Positions 22,610-32,824 of a stretch of 64,000 bases of DNA are shown here, in pieces; positions within the stretch are counted from its first letter, which is position 1, and every line of letters starts with the position of its first letter. The notes under the pieces are model-generated. The model made no database searches and was not told the origin of the DNA. It was given only the letters and a program-made list of their open reading frames with translations. The translations under genes were made by a program, and so were the position numbers. The stretch is from Lysobacter helvus (GTDB lineage: Bacteria > Pseudomonadota > Gammaproteobacteria > Xanthomonadales > Xanthomonadaceae), in contig NZ_AP024546.1 in NCBI RefSeq assembly GCF_018406645.1, forward strand, positions 1,116,001 to 1,180,000, given 5' to 3'.

Positions 22610-24760
22610 ATGAAAATCGCCCCCTGCCTGCTTTCGATCGCCCTCATGACAACCAGCCAACTGCACGCCGCCGACCTCCCGCAACCGCCCGACGTGGCGA
22701 AGAAACCGCATGTCGTGAAGGCGCCGCACGGCGCGGAGCGCAATGACGAGTACTACTGGCTGCGCGACGACACGCGCAAGAACCCGGAGATGCTCGCGTA
22801 CCTCAACGCCGAGAACGCGTACACCGACGCGTACATGGCGCGCCTGAAGCCCGTGCAGGAAAAGGTGTACGAGGAGATCGTGGGCCGCATCAAGCAGGAC
22901 GACAGCTCGGTGCCGTACCACGAGCGCGGCTGGTGGTACTACTCGCGCTTCGAGACCGGCAAGGACTATCCGATCTACGCGCGTCGCAAGGGCACGATGG
23001 ATGCGCCGGAGGAAGTCCTGCTCGACGTCAACGTGATGGCCGCGGGCAAGAACTACTTCAGCGTGGGCGACTGGGAAGTCAGCCAGGACAACACGATGCT
23101 CGCCTGGGCCGAAGACGCCGTGGGCCGCCGCCAGTACGTCATCAAGTTCCGCAACCTCGCCACCGGCGAAACCTTCAGCGACGAAGTGCCGGGCGTGTCG
23201 CCCAACCTGGTCTGGGCGGACGACAACAGGACGCTGTTCTACGTCGAGAACGATCCCACCACGCTGCTCACCACCAAGGTGAAGAAGCACGTGGTCGGCA
23301 CGCCGGCGAAGGACGACGTGCTGGTGTACGAGGAGAAGGACGACAGCTTCTACATGGGCGTTGGCCGCACGCGCGACGACAAGTACCTGTGCATCAGCGT
23401 GGACAGCACGGTGTCGAGCGAAGCGCGCTGCGCGCCGGCCGCCGATCCGAAGGAATTCGTCGTGCTCGCCCCGCGCCAGCGCGACGTGGAATACGAAGCC
23501 GACCACCATGGCGGCCGCTGGGTGATCCGCACCAACGCCGACGGCGCGAAGAACTACAAGCTCGTCACCGCACCGGACGGGTCGACGTCGCGCAAGGACT
23601 GGAAGGACTGGATCCCGCACAGCGACAAGGTGTTCATCGACAGCTTCGAGCTGTTCGACGATTTCGCCGCGATTTCCGAACGCAGCGACGGCCTGGAGCG
23701 CCTGCGCCTCCTGCGCGCCGACGGCAAGTCCGAATACGTGAAGGCCGACGAACCCGCGTACGGCATGGGCCTGTCGGTCAACGCGGAGCCCAACACCGAT
23801 TGGCTGCGTTACACCTACACGTCGATGACCACGCCGGCCACGGTGTACGAACTCAACACGAAGACCGGCGAGCGCAAGCAGCTCAAGCGCGATCCGGTGA
23901 TCGGCTACGACCCGTCGCTGTACACGACCGAACGCCTGTGGGCGACGGCGCGCGACGGCACGAAGGTGCCGGTGTCGGTCGTCTACAAGAAAGGTTTCAA
24001 GAAGGACGGCACGGCGGCGCTGTTGCAGTACGCGTACGGCAGCTATGGCTCGTCGACCGATCCGGGCTTCAACCTGCCGGTGGTGAGCCTGCTCGACCGC
24101 GGTATGGTGTACGTGCTCGCGCACATCCGCGGCGGCCAGGAAATGGGGCGCCAGTGGTACGACGACGGGCACCTGTTCAAGAAGAAGAACACGTTCACCG
24201 ACTTCATCGACGTCACCGATTTCCTGGTCAAGGAAGGCTATGCGTCGAAGGACCGCGTGGCGGCCTACGGCGGCAGCGCCGGTGGCCTGCTGATGGGCGC
24301 GATCGCGAACATGGCGCCGGACCGCTATCGCGTGATCCTGTCGCAGGTGCCCTTCGTCGACGTGGTGACCACGATGCTCGACCCGAGCATCCCGCTCACG
24401 ACGAACGAATACGACGAGTGGGGCAACCCGGAGAAGAAGGACTACTACGACTACATGCTGTCGTACTCGCCGTACGACAACCTGAGCAAGCAAGCGTATC
24501 CGGCGATGTTCGTGGGCACGGGGCTGTGGGATTCGCAGGTGCAGTATTTCGAACCGGCCAAGTACGTGGCGCGCCTGCGCGACCTGGACACCTCCGGTCC
24601 GGAGCACCCGGTGCTGTTCCGCATCAACATGGATGCGGGGCATGGCGGCAAGTCGGGGCGGTTCCGCCGGTACAAGGAACAGTCGGAGATGTACGCGTTC
24701 CTGCTCGACCAGCTGGGCGTGGCCGAGGCGCCCGCCCAACACGCCGCCGCCACGAAATGA
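22610..24760 (+). CDS. Exported oligopeptidase B-like S9 peptidase
   Basis: 716 residues: signal peptide (cleavage near TSQLHAAD), propeller domain, then a hydrolase domain with Ser556 in YGGSAGGLLMG. NDEYYWLRDD near the N-terminus and YAYGSYGSS match oligopeptidase B, which cuts after Lys/Arg in short peptides. The His lies in AGHGGKSGR, which is nearly family-identical. GGAG precedes the ATG. The tandem with the prolyl oligopeptidase suggests extracytoplasmic peptide digestion for nutrition. Confidence 0.94.
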   Translation: MKIAPCLLSIALMTTSQLHAADLPQPPDVAKKPHVVKAPHGAERNDEYYWLRDDTRKNPEMLAYLNAENAYTDAYMARLKPVQEKVYEEIVGRIKQDDSSVPYHERGWWYYSRFETGKDYPIYARRKGTMDAPEEVLLDVNVMAAGKNYFSVGDWEVSQDNTMLAWAEDAVGRRQYVIKFRNLATGETFSDEVPGVSPNLVWADDNRTLFYVENDPTTLLTTKVKKHVVGTPAKDDVLVYEEKDDSFYMGVGRTRDDKYLCISVDSTVSSEARCAPAADPKEFVVLAPRQRDVEYEADHHGGRWVIRTNADGAKNYKLVTAPDGSTSRKDWKDWIPHSDKVFIDSFELFDDFAAISERSDGLERLRLLRADGKSEYVKADEPAYGMGLSVNAEPNTDWLRYTYTSMTTPATVYELNTKTGERKQLKRDPVIGYDPSLYTTERLWATARDGTKVPVSVVYKKGFKKDGTAALLQYAYGSYGSSTDPGFNLPVVSLLDRGMVYVLAHIRGGQEMGRQWYDDGHLFKKKNTFTDFIDVTDFLVKEGYASKDRVAAYGGSAGGLLMGAIANMAPDRYRVILSQVPFVDVVTTMLDPSIPLTTNEYDEWGNPEKKDYYDYMLSYSPYDNLSKQAYPAMFVGTGLWDSQVQYFEPAKYVARLRDLDTSGPEHPVLFRINMDAGHGGKSGRFRRYKEQSEMYAFLLDQLGVAEAPAQHAAATK

Positions 24761-24773
24761 CACACTGCGCGTC

Positions 24774-25028
24774 ATGAAACCGATCCGACTCGCTTCCCTG
24801 CTGCTCCTCGTGTTGCCGCTCGCTGCGTGCGGCAACAAGGGGCCGTTGATCCCGGTGCCCAAACCGCAGACCCCACCGGAAACGCCGGTCCAGTCGATGC
24901 CCGCGGAAGCGGCGAGCACCATGCCCGCCGAATCGGCGAGCACGATGCCGGCGGCCCCCGCGACCACGATGCCGGCGACACCGCCGTCCGCCGAAGACGA
25001 CGATGGGACCCCCGGCAAGCCCCGCTGA
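24774..25028 (+). CDS. lptM: LptM (YifL-like) lipoprotein of the LPS transport machinery
   Basis: 84 residues. The signal peptide ends with lipobox LPLAAC, followed by [12 protein letters not shown], the diagnostic core of YifL/LptM. The remainder is a low-complexity repeat of SMPAEAAST-type units. LptM binds the LptDE translocon and promotes LptD disulfide maturation. Gene order lptM-dapF-DUF484-xerC matches the Escherichia coli yifL-dapF-yigA-xerC locus. Confidence 0.88.
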   Translation: MKPIRLASLLLLVLPLAACGNKGPLIPVPKPQTPPETPVQSMPAEAASTMPAESASTMPAAPATTMPATPPSAEDDDGTPGKPR

Positions 25029-25038
25029 GCCCGCACCG

Positions 25039-25899
25039 ATGACGCAACCGCACGCGGCAGGCGGGCACGGCCTGCGTTTCAGCAAGATGCACGGGGCCGG
25101 CAACGACTTCGTCGTGGTCGACCTCCGCCACGGCCAGCCGGCGCCCGATGCGGCGCTGTGCCGGCGCCTCGCCGATCGGCACGCGGGCGTCGGCTGCGAC
25201 CAGATCCTCACCATCGAGCCGCCGCGCAGCGCGAACGCCGCGGCGAGCTACCGCATCTGGAATGCGGACGGCTCGCAGGCGCAGCAATGCGGCAACGGCG
25301 CGCGTTGCGTTGCGGCGTGGCTGGTGCGCGATGGTGTCGCGCGTGCGCCGCGGTTCGAAGTGGACAGCCCGGCCGGGACGCATGCAGTCGATGTGTTGCC
25401 CGACGGGCGCTATCGCATCGCGATGGGCGTGCCGGACTTCGAGCCCGCGCGCATCCCGATGCACGGCGTGGCCCAGGCCGCCGACGAATATGCGGTGCAC
25501 CTCGACGGACAGGCGCTGCACATCGGCGCGGCGTCGATGGGCAATCCGCATGCGTTGCTCGTGGTCGACGATGTCGACACCGCGCGCGTGGGCATCCAGG
25601 GGCCGGCGTTGCAGCGCGAAGCGTTGTTCCCGGAATCGGTGAACGTGGGCTTCGCGCAGATCGAATCGCGCGACCGCATCCGCCTGCGCGTGTACGAGCG
25701 CGGCGTGGGCGAAACCCTCGCGTGCGGCAGCGGCGCGTGCGCGGCGGCGGCGATCCTGATGCGCCGCGGGCGCGTGGATCGCGACGTCGTGGTGTCGCTG
25801 CCCGGCGGCGAGTTGCAGGTGGCGTGGCCCGATGAAACGGGCCCGATTTTCATGGCCGGTCCGGCCACGTTCGTCTTCGAAGGGGAGTGGTTGCCATGA
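25039..25899 (+). CDS. dapF: Diaminopimelate epimerase
   Basis: 286 residues. It interconverts LL- and meso-diaminopimelate for lysine and peptidoglycan. Seen are the N-terminal [15 protein letters not shown] and the two catalytic cysteines in QCGNGARC and [11 protein letters not shown]. The start at 25039 follows the lptM stop; the in-frame ATG at 25003 would overlap lptM. The stop overlaps the next gene by 4 bp. Confidence 0.96.
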   Translation: MTQPHAAGGHGLRFSKMHGAGNDFVVVDLRHGQPAPDAALCRRLADRHAGVGCDQILTIEPPRSANAAASYRIWNADGSQAQQCGNGARCVAAWLVRDGVARAPRFEVDSPAGTHAVDVLPDGRYRIAMGVPDFEPARIPMHGVAQAADEYAVHLDGQALHIGAASMGNPHALLVVDDVDTARVGIQGPALQREALFPESVNVGFAQIESRDRIRLRVYERGVGETLACGSGACAAAAILMRRGRVDRDVVVSLPGGELQVAWPDETGPIFMAGPATFVFEGEWLP

Positions 25900-26570
25900 T
25901 CGACACGACCGAGAAACTCGGCGCGCACGAAGTCGCCGCCTGGCTGCGCCGGCATCCGACGTTCCTCAAGCAGTTCCCCGACCTGGCGCTGAGCCTGGTG
26001 GTGCCGCGCGAGGAAGGCCCCGCGGCGTCGCTCGCCAGTTACCAGCTGGAAGTGCTGCGCGACAAGAACCGCGAACTCGCACGCCGCCTGCAGGAACTCT
26101 TCGCGAACGCGCAGGAGAACGAACGCCTCGCCGTGCGCACGCACCAGCTCGCGCTGGGCTTGATGCGGCAGGACAGCGCGGCCGGTACTTTGCGCGCGAT
26201 GGCGGCGGCGTTGCAGGAAGATTTCCAGGGCGACCTGGTGCGCGTGGTGTTGTTCAAGCCGGTCGCCGGACTGGACGACGCGGACTGGTTGCAGGTGTTG
26301 CCGGCGGATGACGTGCGCCTTGCGCCGTTCCGCGATGCGATCAGCGCAGGCGAACCGATCTGCGGGCGCCTGCACCCCGACAAGCACGCGTTGCTGTACG
26401 GCATGCGTGCGGACGACGTACAGTCGAGCGCGTTGCTGTCGATCGACGGCATCGGCCTGATCGCCGTAGGCAGCCGCGACGCCAACCGCTTCTTCCCGGG
26501 CATGGGCACGCTGTTCCTGCGCATGATGGGCGACGCACTCGCGGTCGCGCTGCAACGCTACCCGGGCTGA
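25896..26570 (+). CDS. DUF484 family protein (GAF-like)
   Basis: 224 residues. The N-terminal helical stretch [18 protein letters not shown] and the coiled segment [18 protein letters not shown] precede a GAF-like domain, as in DUF484. It lies between dapF and xerC, the conserved position of this family in gammaproteobacteria. Function unknown. The ATG at 25896 has GGGGAG 9 nt upstream and overlaps the dapF stop. Confidence 0.88.
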   Translation: MIDTTEKLGAHEVAAWLRRHPTFLKQFPDLALSLVVPREEGPAASLASYQLEVLRDKNRELARRLQELFANAQENERLAVRTHQLALGLMRQDSAAGTLRAMAAALQEDFQGDLVRVVLFKPVAGLDDADWLQVLPADDVRLAPFRDAISAGEPICGRLHPDKHALLYGMRADDVQSSALLSIDGIGLIAVGSRDANRFFPGMGTLFLRMMGDALAVALQRYPG

Positions 26571-26586
26571 CGCGGCGCACGCCGCC

Positions 26587-27456
26587 ATGTCGATCGACGA
26601 CTACCTCGCGCACCTGCAAGTGGAGCGGCGCATGTCGCCGCACACGCTGGACGGGTATCGCCGCGACCTCGATGGACTGAAGGCGTGGGCGGACGCGCAG
26701 GGCGCGGAGGTCCAGACCCTGCACACGGAACAATTGCGCGCGTTCATCGCGAGCGAGCATCGCCGCGGGCTGTCGCCGAAGAGTTTGCAGCGGCGGTTGT
26801 CGGCGTGCCGGAGTTTCTATCGCTGGTTGCTGAAGCATGGGCGCATCCAGGCGAATCCCGCGCAACCGATCCGTGCGCCGAAGGCGCCGCGCAAGTTGCC
26901 GCAGGTGCTGGATCCGGACGAAGCGAAGGCGCTGGTCGAAGTACCGACCGATGCGCCGCTCGGGCTGCGCGATCGCGCGTTGCTGGAGCTGTTCTATTCG
27001 TCCGGCCTGCGCCTGTCGGAACTGTGCGCGTTGCGCTGGCGCGACCTCGATCTGACCGTCGGGCTCGTCACCGTGCTCGGCAAGGGCAACAAGCAGCGCA
27101 GCGTGCCGGTGGGCTCATTCGCGCGCACGGCGTTGTCCGAGTGGAAGGCGGATCAACGCGCGGATGGCGACACGCATGTCTTCCCCGGCCGCAACGGCGG
27201 GATGTCGCCGCGCGGCGTGCAGGCACGGTTGCGCACGCTCGCGCAGCGACAAGGGTTGTTCAAGCGCGTGCACCCGCATCTGCTGCGACATAGTTTCGCG
27301 AGCCACGTGCTGGAGTCTTCGGGTGACCTGCGTGGCGTCCAGGAACTGCTCGGCCACGCAGACATCTCGACGACGCAGATCTACACGCACCTGGATTTCC
27401 AGCACCTGGCGAAGGTGTACGACGGGGCGCATCCGCGGGCGAAGCGGAAGAAGTAA
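26587..27456 (+). CDS. xerC: Tyrosine recombinase XerC
   Basis: 289 residues. The N-terminal SAM-like core-binding domain (1-90) precedes the catalytic domain. Arg is in SGLRLSELCALRW, the HxxR is in HPHLLRHSFASHVLES, the later His in LLGHADIST and the nucleophile Tyr in TQIYTHLD. With XerD it resolves chromosome dimers at dif. Its stop is 5 bp from the stop of the convergent lipoprotein gene. Confidence 0.97.
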   Translation: MSIDDYLAHLQVERRMSPHTLDGYRRDLDGLKAWADAQGAEVQTLHTEQLRAFIASEHRRGLSPKSLQRRLSACRSFYRWLLKHGRIQANPAQPIRAPKAPRKLPQVLDPDEAKALVEVPTDAPLGLRDRALLELFYSSGLRLSELCALRWRDLDLTVGLVTVLGKGNKQRSVPVGSFARTALSEWKADQRADGDTHVFPGRNGGMSPRGVQARLRTLAQRQGLFKRVHPHLLRHSFASHVLESSGDLRGVQELLGHADISTTQIYTHLDFQHLAKVYDGAHPRAKRKK

Positions 27457-27467
27457 GCCCGTTACTT
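27451..27467. terminator. Inverted repeat over the xerC/lipoprotein convergent stops
   Basis: AAGTAA (27451-27456), GCCCG and TTACTT (27462-27467). The xerC TAA is in one arm and the opposite gene's stop in the other. The stem is short and AT-rich, so it is weak as a terminator. Confidence 0.3.
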
Positions 27468-28634
27468 GCAGGGAACGATGCGGAACTCGACGCGGCGGTC
27501 CAGCACGTCGATGGCATCGTCGGTCCCGCTGCCGATGAGGTTGTGCCGCGATCCCATGCCGCTGACGTGCGTGCGCGCGGCGAGCTCGCGCGACTCGGCG
27601 ACCAGGCGGCGCTGGATGTCCTTCGCGCGACGCAAAGACAGCGCGTCGTTGACCGACGCCTTCCCGGTGCGGCTGGTGTGGCCGACGATGTCCATGCACA
27701 CCTTCGCCTCGGTGCTTTCGCGCGCGATCTGGCGCAACCACATCGGATACGGGCTGTTGATGCGCGGATCGATCCAGAACTGCGTGGTGCCCGGGCTGAA
27801 GAGGAACTTCACGCTGAGCTGGCGATACGCGATGCCCATGGCGACCACGCGGCCGAAGGCCTGTTCCGCTTCTTCCGCGCGGCCCAGCTTCGCCGTCGCC
27901 AGGTAGATGCCGTTGAGCACGCGGAGCTGTTCGCCCGCCGGGGCCGCGAGCGCGCTGCGGTATTCGCCCAGCGCTTCGCGATAGCGCGCCTGGTTGTAGA
28001 GGTCGGTGGCTTCTTCCACCTGCGTGGCGGTCGCGATGCGATCGAGGTAGTACGCGTCGCCGCGTTGCCCGCGCGGCGTGGACGCGGTGCGCACGTAGCC
28101 TTCGATGACCTGGTCCTTCACCAGCACCGGGCTGTCGCGGTAGTACGGCAGCGGGGCGTGGTCGAGGGCTGCGTCCTGCGCGAGGATCGAGGTCTGCGCG
28201 ACGACGGTGCCGGTCTTCAGTTCGACGAGCGCGAGTTCCAAGCGCAACGCGGGGCCGCTGGCGTGCGCGGCGCGTGCCATCGTGCTGGTGAGCAGGTAAT
28301 CCGCGCGAGCGAGGTTGGCCGAGCGGAACGGCAGCACGTCGAATTGCTTGTAGCGCGCACCGATGTGCGCGGCGATGGCGGTGTCGAGCTGGCGCGTCAC
28401 GCCGGTCTGCTGGCCGCTTTCTGCGTCCAGCGTCGGGTCGTGGACGACCCCGCGCGATCCGAACGACAGGAACGCGGGGCCGGACTGGGCTTGCGCCATG
28501 AGGGCATCGGTCGCCTGTGTCACGGCTTGCGGAAAGGGCAGCGGTGTCGCGGGTGCAACGGGTTTCGTCGCGCACGCGGACAACAACAGCATGACCAGCA
28601 GTGCGAATACGTAATTCACGGACATCGTTTTCAT
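27462..28634 (-). CDS. OmpA-family lipoprotein with a FlgO-like N-terminal domain
   Basis: 390 residues. The signal peptide ends in lipobox LLLSAC. A FlgO/CsgG-like domain covers about 50-190, tetratricopeptide-like helices about 200-260, and an OmpA_C peptidoglycan-binding domain the last 120 residues (CMDIVGHTSRTGKASVND; LSLRRAKDIQRRL; DRRVEFRIV). It would tether the outer membrane to the cell wall. It overlaps the M23 peptidase gene by 4 bp, which ties the two to one cell-wall function. Confidence 0.82.
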   Translation of the reverse strand: MKTMSVNYVFALLVMLLLSACATKPVAPATPLPFPQAVTQATDALMAQAQSGPAFLSFGSRGVVHDPTLDAESGQQTGVTRQLDTAIAAHIGARYKQFDVLPFRSANLARADYLLTSTMARAAHASGPALRLELALVELKTGTVVAQTSILAQDAALDHAPLPYYRDSPVLVKDQVIEGYVRTASTPRGQRGDAYYLDRIATATQVEEATDLYNQARYREALGEYRSALAAPAGEQLRVLNGIYLATAKLGRAEEAEQAFGRVVAMGIAYRQLSVKFLFSPGTTQFWIDPRINSPYPMWLRQIARESTEAKVCMDIVGHTSRTGKASVNDALSLRRAKDIQRRLVAESRELAARTHVSGMGSRHNLIGSGTDDAIDVLDRRVEFRIVPCK

Positions 28635-29377
28635 CGGATACACCCCTGTCTCAAGAGATCGAGTTCGTCGGAATCCAGGGCCTCGAGCGAGGCCTTCTGC
28701 AGCAGGCCGACGCATTGCGCCGACATTGCGTGTGTGTCGGGCAGCGCTTGCGCCATTGCGTCGTGTGCTTGCGGCATCGGCGTGCGCGGATCCATCACGG
28801 CCTCGTAGGCCAGCGACATCGGATCGATCGGCTTGCCGCCTTCGCGCACTTCGAAATGCAGGTGCGGGCCGGTGGCCAGGCCCGTGCTGCCGACCGTGCC
28901 GATCGTGTCGCCCTGCCTGAGGTGCTGGCCCTTGCGCACGTCGATGCGATCCAGGTGCGCGTACACGGTGGTGCGACCACCAAGACCATGCTCGATGTAG
29001 ATGACGTTGCCGTAGCCGGACTGCGTGCCCGCGAACGCCACCACGCCATCGCCCACCGTGCGGACCGGCGCGCCGTGTCGCGCGGCGAAGTCCACGCCGG
29101 CGTGATGGTGGCGATGCTTCTTGATCGGGTGGCGACGCATCGCGAAACCTGAAGTCACGCGCGCAACTTCGAGCGGCATCGCCAGCAGGGATTGCACGAG
29201 ATCGACCACCGGCTTTGCACCCGGGACAAGGCCGCCCGACGCGGCCTTGTCGGGCAGCGCGCGGGCGTCGTCTTCACCGGGAGGCGCGGCGACGGCAGTT
29301 GCAATGCAGCCGCCGAGCAGGAGCGCGGCCGCAGCAATGCTGCGCCAGGGATGGCGCAAGGGCGTGGAAGTGGGCAT
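28631..29377 (-). CDS. Exported M23 (LytM) family metallopeptidase
   Basis: 248 residues with a signal peptide (cleavage near TAVAAPP, or at GGC if a lipoprotein). The LytM zinc site is complete: [15 protein letters not shown] gives HxxxD and GPHLHFEV gives HxH. It should be an active peptidoglycan endopeptidase rather than a degenerate activator. The ATG at 29377 lacks a clear ribosome site. It is divergent from hslVU. Confidence 0.88.
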   Translation of the reverse strand: MPTSTPLRHPWRSIAAAALLLGGCIATAVAAPPGEDDARALPDKAASGGLVPGAKPVVDLVQSLLAMPLEVARVTSGFAMRRHPIKKHRHHHAGVDFAARHGAPVRTVGDGVVAFAGTQSGYGNVIYIEHGLGGRTTVYAHLDRIDVRKGQHLRQGDTIGTVGSTGLATGPHLHFEVREGGKPIDPMSLAYEAVMDPRTPMPQAHDAMAQALPDTHAMSAQCVGLLQKASLEALDSDELDLLRQGCIR

Positions 29378-29513
29378 GCGAAAAAGTTTGCGGGACCCGT
29401 CCCGGCCTGCCTCGCGGAATTTACGCCGAGCGGTTGGCGGCTTTTCGTCAATTTTTCCGTCGCGGATATCGGAATCGTCCCTACCCAGGCCTGGGCGCAA
29501 GCGACCGTGGCCG

Positions 29514-29541
29514 CTTGATCCCCTCGCGCCCGTCCCCAACT
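29514..29541 (+). promoter_or_regulatory. Candidate heat-shock (sigma-32) promoter of hslVU
   Basis: CTTGATC (29514-29520), a 13-bp spacer and CCCCAACT (29534-29541) resemble the sigma-32 consensus CTTGAAA-N13-CCCCATNT. Initiation near 29548 would give a leader of about 24 nt before hslV, as expected for a heat-shock protease operon. Confidence 0.55.
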
Positions 29542-29571
29542 CAGGCAGACCCCCACTGGAGCCCACCCCCC

Positions 29572-30111
29572 ATGGACCCCACCCGCTTCCACGCCACCAC
29601 GATCGTGTCCGTCCGCCGCGACGGCAAGGTCGCCGTCGGTGGCGATGGCCAGGTCACGCTCGGCAACACTGTGATGAAGGCGAACGCCCGCAAGGTGCGC
29701 CGCCTGGGGCGCGACGGCCAGGTGCTCGCCGGTTTTGCAGGCGCGGCCGCCGACGCGTTCACGTTGTTCGAACTGTTCGAATCGAAACTCGAAAAACACG
29801 GGCAACTCACCCGCGCCGCGGTGGAATTGGCCAAGGACTGGCGCACCGAGCGTCGCCTCGGGAAGCTCGAAGCGCTGCTGGCCGTGGCCGACAAGGAAAC
29901 CTCGCTGATCATCTCCGGCACCGGCGATGTCATCGAGCCCGAGGACGGGATCATCGCGATCGGTTCCGGCGGCCCCTACGCGCTGTCCGCGGCGCGCGCG
30001 CTGGTCGGCCACACGACGCTGGACGCGAAATCCATCGTCACCGAATCGCTCAACATCGCCGGCGACGTGTGCATCTACACGAACCGCAACATCGTGGTGG
30101 AAGAACTCTGA
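29572..30111 (+). CDS. hslV: ATP-dependent protease subunit HslV
   Basis: 179 residues. The catalytic N-terminal Thr of the mature enzyme is T9 ([13 protein letters not shown]), exposed after cleavage of the first eight residues. [13 protein letters not shown] and [14 protein letters not shown] are family signatures. It forms the double hexameric proteolytic core. The hslU ATG shares its last base with this stop (TGATG), so translation is coupled. Confidence 0.98.
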   Translation: MDPTRFHATTIVSVRRDGKVAVGGDGQVTLGNTVMKANARKVRRLGRDGQVLAGFAGAAADAFTLFELFESKLEKHGQLTRAAVELAKDWRTERRLGKLEALLAVADKETSLIISGTGDVIEPEDGIIAIGSGGPYALSAARALVGHTTLDAKSIVTESLNIAGDVCIYTNRNIVVEEL

Positions 30112-31487
30112 TGAACAACCTCGCTGCGCACACCTCCTCCACCATGACGCCGCGCGAGATCGTGCAGGAACTCGACCGCCACATCATCGGCCAGCAGGCC
30201 GCCAAGCGCGCCGTCGCCATCGCGCTGCGCAATCGCTGGCGCCGCATGCAGCTGGAGCCCGACCTGCGCGATGAAGTGATGCCGAAGAACATCCTGATGA
30301 TCGGTCCCACGGGCGTCGGCAAGACCGAGATCGCGCGCCGCCTGGCGACGCTCGCCAACGCGCCCTTCGTGAAAGTGGAAGCCACGCGCTTCACCGAAGT
30401 CGGCTACGTGGGCAAGGACGTCGAACAGATCGTGCGCGACCTGGCCGACACCGCGGTGAAGATGTATCGCGAACAGGCCAAGCAGCGCGTGCGCACGCAG
30501 GCCGAAGAGCGCGCGGAAGACCGCCTGCTGTCCGCGCTGCTGCCGAAGCGCCAGGTCGCCACGGTGTTCGGGTTCACCAACGACGAGCACGCCGAGGAAG
30601 TCTCGCCGGAAGAAAATGCCACGCGCGCCAAGCTGCGCAAGCAGCTGCGTTCCGGTGCGCTGGACGAGCGCGAGATCGAACTGGAAGTCGCGGTGAACGT
30701 CGGCGTCGACATCATGGCGCCGCCCGGCATGGAGGAAATGGGCCAGCAGCTCCGCCAGATGTTCTCGCAGGTGGCGGGCGGCAAGACGCACGCCAAGCGC
30801 CTGACCATCAAGGCCGCGCGCCCGCTGCTGATCGAAGAGGAAGCCGGCAAGCTGGTCAACGAAGACGATGTGCGCGCCGCCGCGATCGACGCGTGCGAAC
30901 AGCACGGCATCGTCTTCATCGACGAGATCGACAAGGTGGCCAAGCGTTCGGAAGGCTACGGCGCGGATGTCTCGCGCGAAGGCGTGCAGCGCGACCTGCT
31001 GCCGCTGGTCGAAGGTTCGACGGTGAGCACCAAGTACGGGCCGGTGAAGACGGACCACATCCTGTTCATCGCCTCCGGTGCGTTCCACCTGGCCAAGCCG
31101 AGCGATCTCATTCCGGAAATGCAGGGCCGCTTCCCGATCCGCGTCGAGTTGTCGGCGCTGAGCAAGAACGACTTCGTGCGCATCCTGACCGAACCGCGCG
31201 CCGCGCTGACGCGCCAGTACGTGGAGCTGCTGAAGACGGAAGGCGTGGCACTGACGTTCTCCGACGATGCCATCGAGCGCCTGGCCGACATCGCCGAACA
31301 GGTGAACGATCGCCAGGAAAATATCGGCGCGCGCCGCCTGCACACCGTGCTGGAGCGCTTGCTGGACACGCTGAGCTTCGAGGCGCCGGACAAGGACGGC
31401 ACGTCGCTGACGATCGACCGCGCCTACGTGGACCAGCACTTGGGCGAACTGGTGCTCGACCCGGACCTGTCGCGTTACATCCTCTGA
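30111..31487 (+). CDS. hslU: HslU ATPase, unfoldase of the HslVU protease
   Basis: 458 residues. Walker A is GPTGVGKTE, Walker B is IVFIDEIDK and sensor 2 lies in [16 protein letters not shown]. The pore GYVG is present ([11 protein letters not shown]). The C-terminal RYIL docks into HslV. The I domain is of normal length. Confidence 0.98.
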   Translation: MNNLAAHTSSTMTPREIVQELDRHIIGQQAAKRAVAIALRNRWRRMQLEPDLRDEVMPKNILMIGPTGVGKTEIARRLATLANAPFVKVEATRFTEVGYVGKDVEQIVRDLADTAVKMYREQAKQRVRTQAEERAEDRLLSALLPKRQVATVFGFTNDEHAEEVSPEENATRAKLRKQLRSGALDEREIELEVAVNVGVDIMAPPGMEEMGQQLRQMFSQVAGGKTHAKRLTIKAARPLLIEEEAGKLVNEDDVRAAAIDACEQHGIVFIDEIDKVAKRSEGYGADVSREGVQRDLLPLVEGSTVSTKYGPVKTDHILFIASGAFHLAKPSDLIPEMQGRFPIRVELSALSKNDFVRILTEPRAALTRQYVELLKTEGVALTFSDDAIERLADIAEQVNDRQENIGARRLHTVLERLLDTLSFEAPDKDGTSLTIDRAYVDQHLGELVLDPDLSRYIL

Positions 31488-31512
31488 GCTTCGCAACCTG
31501 CGCGATCGCTGC

Positions 31513-31524
31513 TAGCGTTCGCGC
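31513..31524 (+). promoter_or_regulatory. Candidate leaderless promoter of the SDR/DoxX gene
   Basis: TAGCGT (31513-31518) followed by 6 nt and the ATG at 31525. It makes this gene independent of hslVU, which ends 37 bp upstream. Confidence 0.45.
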
Positions 31525-32823
31525 ATGTCCTTTCCCGAAGCGGGCCCGCGCCGCACCGTCCTGGTGATCGGCGCCAATGGATTCCTGGGTGGCCACGTGG
31601 CCGCGGCGCTGCGGCGCGCGGGGTTCGGCGTGGTGCTCGGCGTGCGGGTCAGCGGTCGCGCACCCGCCGCGGACGAACGCCCCATCGACCTCGCCACCAT
31701 GACGCGCCCGGAAGATTGGGTGCCGGTGCTGGCCGGCGTCGATATCGTGGTCAACGCGGCCGGCATCCTGCGCGAAGCCGGGCCGCAGACCTTCGATGCC
31801 TTGCACGTGCGCGGGCCGTTGGCGCTCGCGGAAGCCTGCGTCGCGTGCGGCGTGCGGCGCTTCGTGCAGGTGTCCGCGCTGGGGGCGCCGGAAGACGGCG
31901 CGTTCATCGCGTCGAAACACGCCTTCGATGACGCATTGCTGGCGTTGCCGCTCGATGCCGTCGTGCTGCGACCGTCCATCGTGTATGCAGCGGCGGGTTC
32001 GTATGGCGGGACGTCGTTGCTGCGCGCGCTGGCCGCCTTCCCCGGCGCGCAATGGTTGCCCGGGCGTGGCGAATGGGCGATCCAACCGGTGGCGATGGAC
32101 GATCTCGCCGAACTTGTCGTCGCGGCGGCAGGCAACACCGTGCGAGGTGTCTTCGAAGTCGGCGGCCCTGTTCCGATGCGGCTCGCCGATTACCAGGCGA
32201 CGTGGCGTCGCTGGTTGCGCATTCCCGGCACGCGCGAAGTGCATGTTCCCGGGGGCCTGGTCAGCGCGCAGGTCTGGTTGTGGGAACGCCTCGGCCGCGG
32301 GCCGGTGGGCGAGACCATGTGGCGCATGCTCCGGCGCGGGAACGTCACGCAGCCGGATGCGCATGCACACGTGCGCGATGCTTTCGGCGTGGCGCCGCGC
32401 GCGCTCGATGTCGTGCTCGCGGGCGCGGCCAGCCAGGTGCAGGATCGCTGGCAGGCGCAGTTGTATTTCCTGGCGCCCACATTGCGCGCGTCGATCATCG
32501 CGCTGTGGGTGCTGTCGGGGATCGCGGGATTGCGCGCCACCGACGCACAGCTCCATGCGATGGCGTCGGGGTCGTGGCTGGGCGACGCCGTCTCGCTGGC
32601 GCGCGCGAGTGCGTGGCTCGACTTGATCCTCGCGGCCTGGCTCGCGATCGGCTGGCGGCCGCGCCTCGCCCTCGGGTTGATGGGGCTCAGCGTGCTCGCT
32701 TACACGCTCGTGTTCGGCATCGCCCTGCCCGCGCTGTGGCTCGAACCGCTGGGCGGCCTCGCGAAGAACCTTGTCGTCCTGCCTGCGCTCGCGGTCGCGT
32801 GGGTGCTGGCGGACCGGAGATGA
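31525..32823 (+). CDS. NAD(P)-binding SDR/epimerase fused to a DoxX-like membrane domain
   Basis: 432 residues in two parts. Residues 10-290 are an atypical SDR (VLVIGANGFLGGHVAAAL nucleotide site; VSALGAPEDG and ASKHAFDDALLAL in place of the Tyr-x3-Lys, so catalysis is uncertain). Residues 310-430 hold four membrane helices of the DoxX-like type found fused to such dehydrogenases. A role in quinone or lipid chemistry at the inner membrane is possible. It is followed 1 nt later by a DUF2269 protein. Confidence 0.83.
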   Translation: MSFPEAGPRRTVLVIGANGFLGGHVAAALRRAGFGVVLGVRVSGRAPAADERPIDLATMTRPEDWVPVLAGVDIVVNAAGILREAGPQTFDALHVRGPLALAEACVACGVRRFVQVSALGAPEDGAFIASKHAFDDALLALPLDAVVLRPSIVYAAAGSYGGTSLLRALAAFPGAQWLPGRGEWAIQPVAMDDLAELVVAAAGNTVRGVFEVGGPVPMRLADYQATWRRWLRIPGTREVHVPGGLVSAQVWLWERLGRGPVGETMWRMLRRGNVTQPDAHAHVRDAFGVAPRALDVVLAGAASQVQDRWQAQLYFLAPTLRASIIALWVLSGIAGLRATDAQLHAMASGSWLGDAVSLARASAWLDLILAAWLAIGWRPRLALGLMGLSVLAYTLVFGIALPALWLEPLGGLAKNLVVLPALAVAWVLADRR

Positions 32824-32824
32824 C

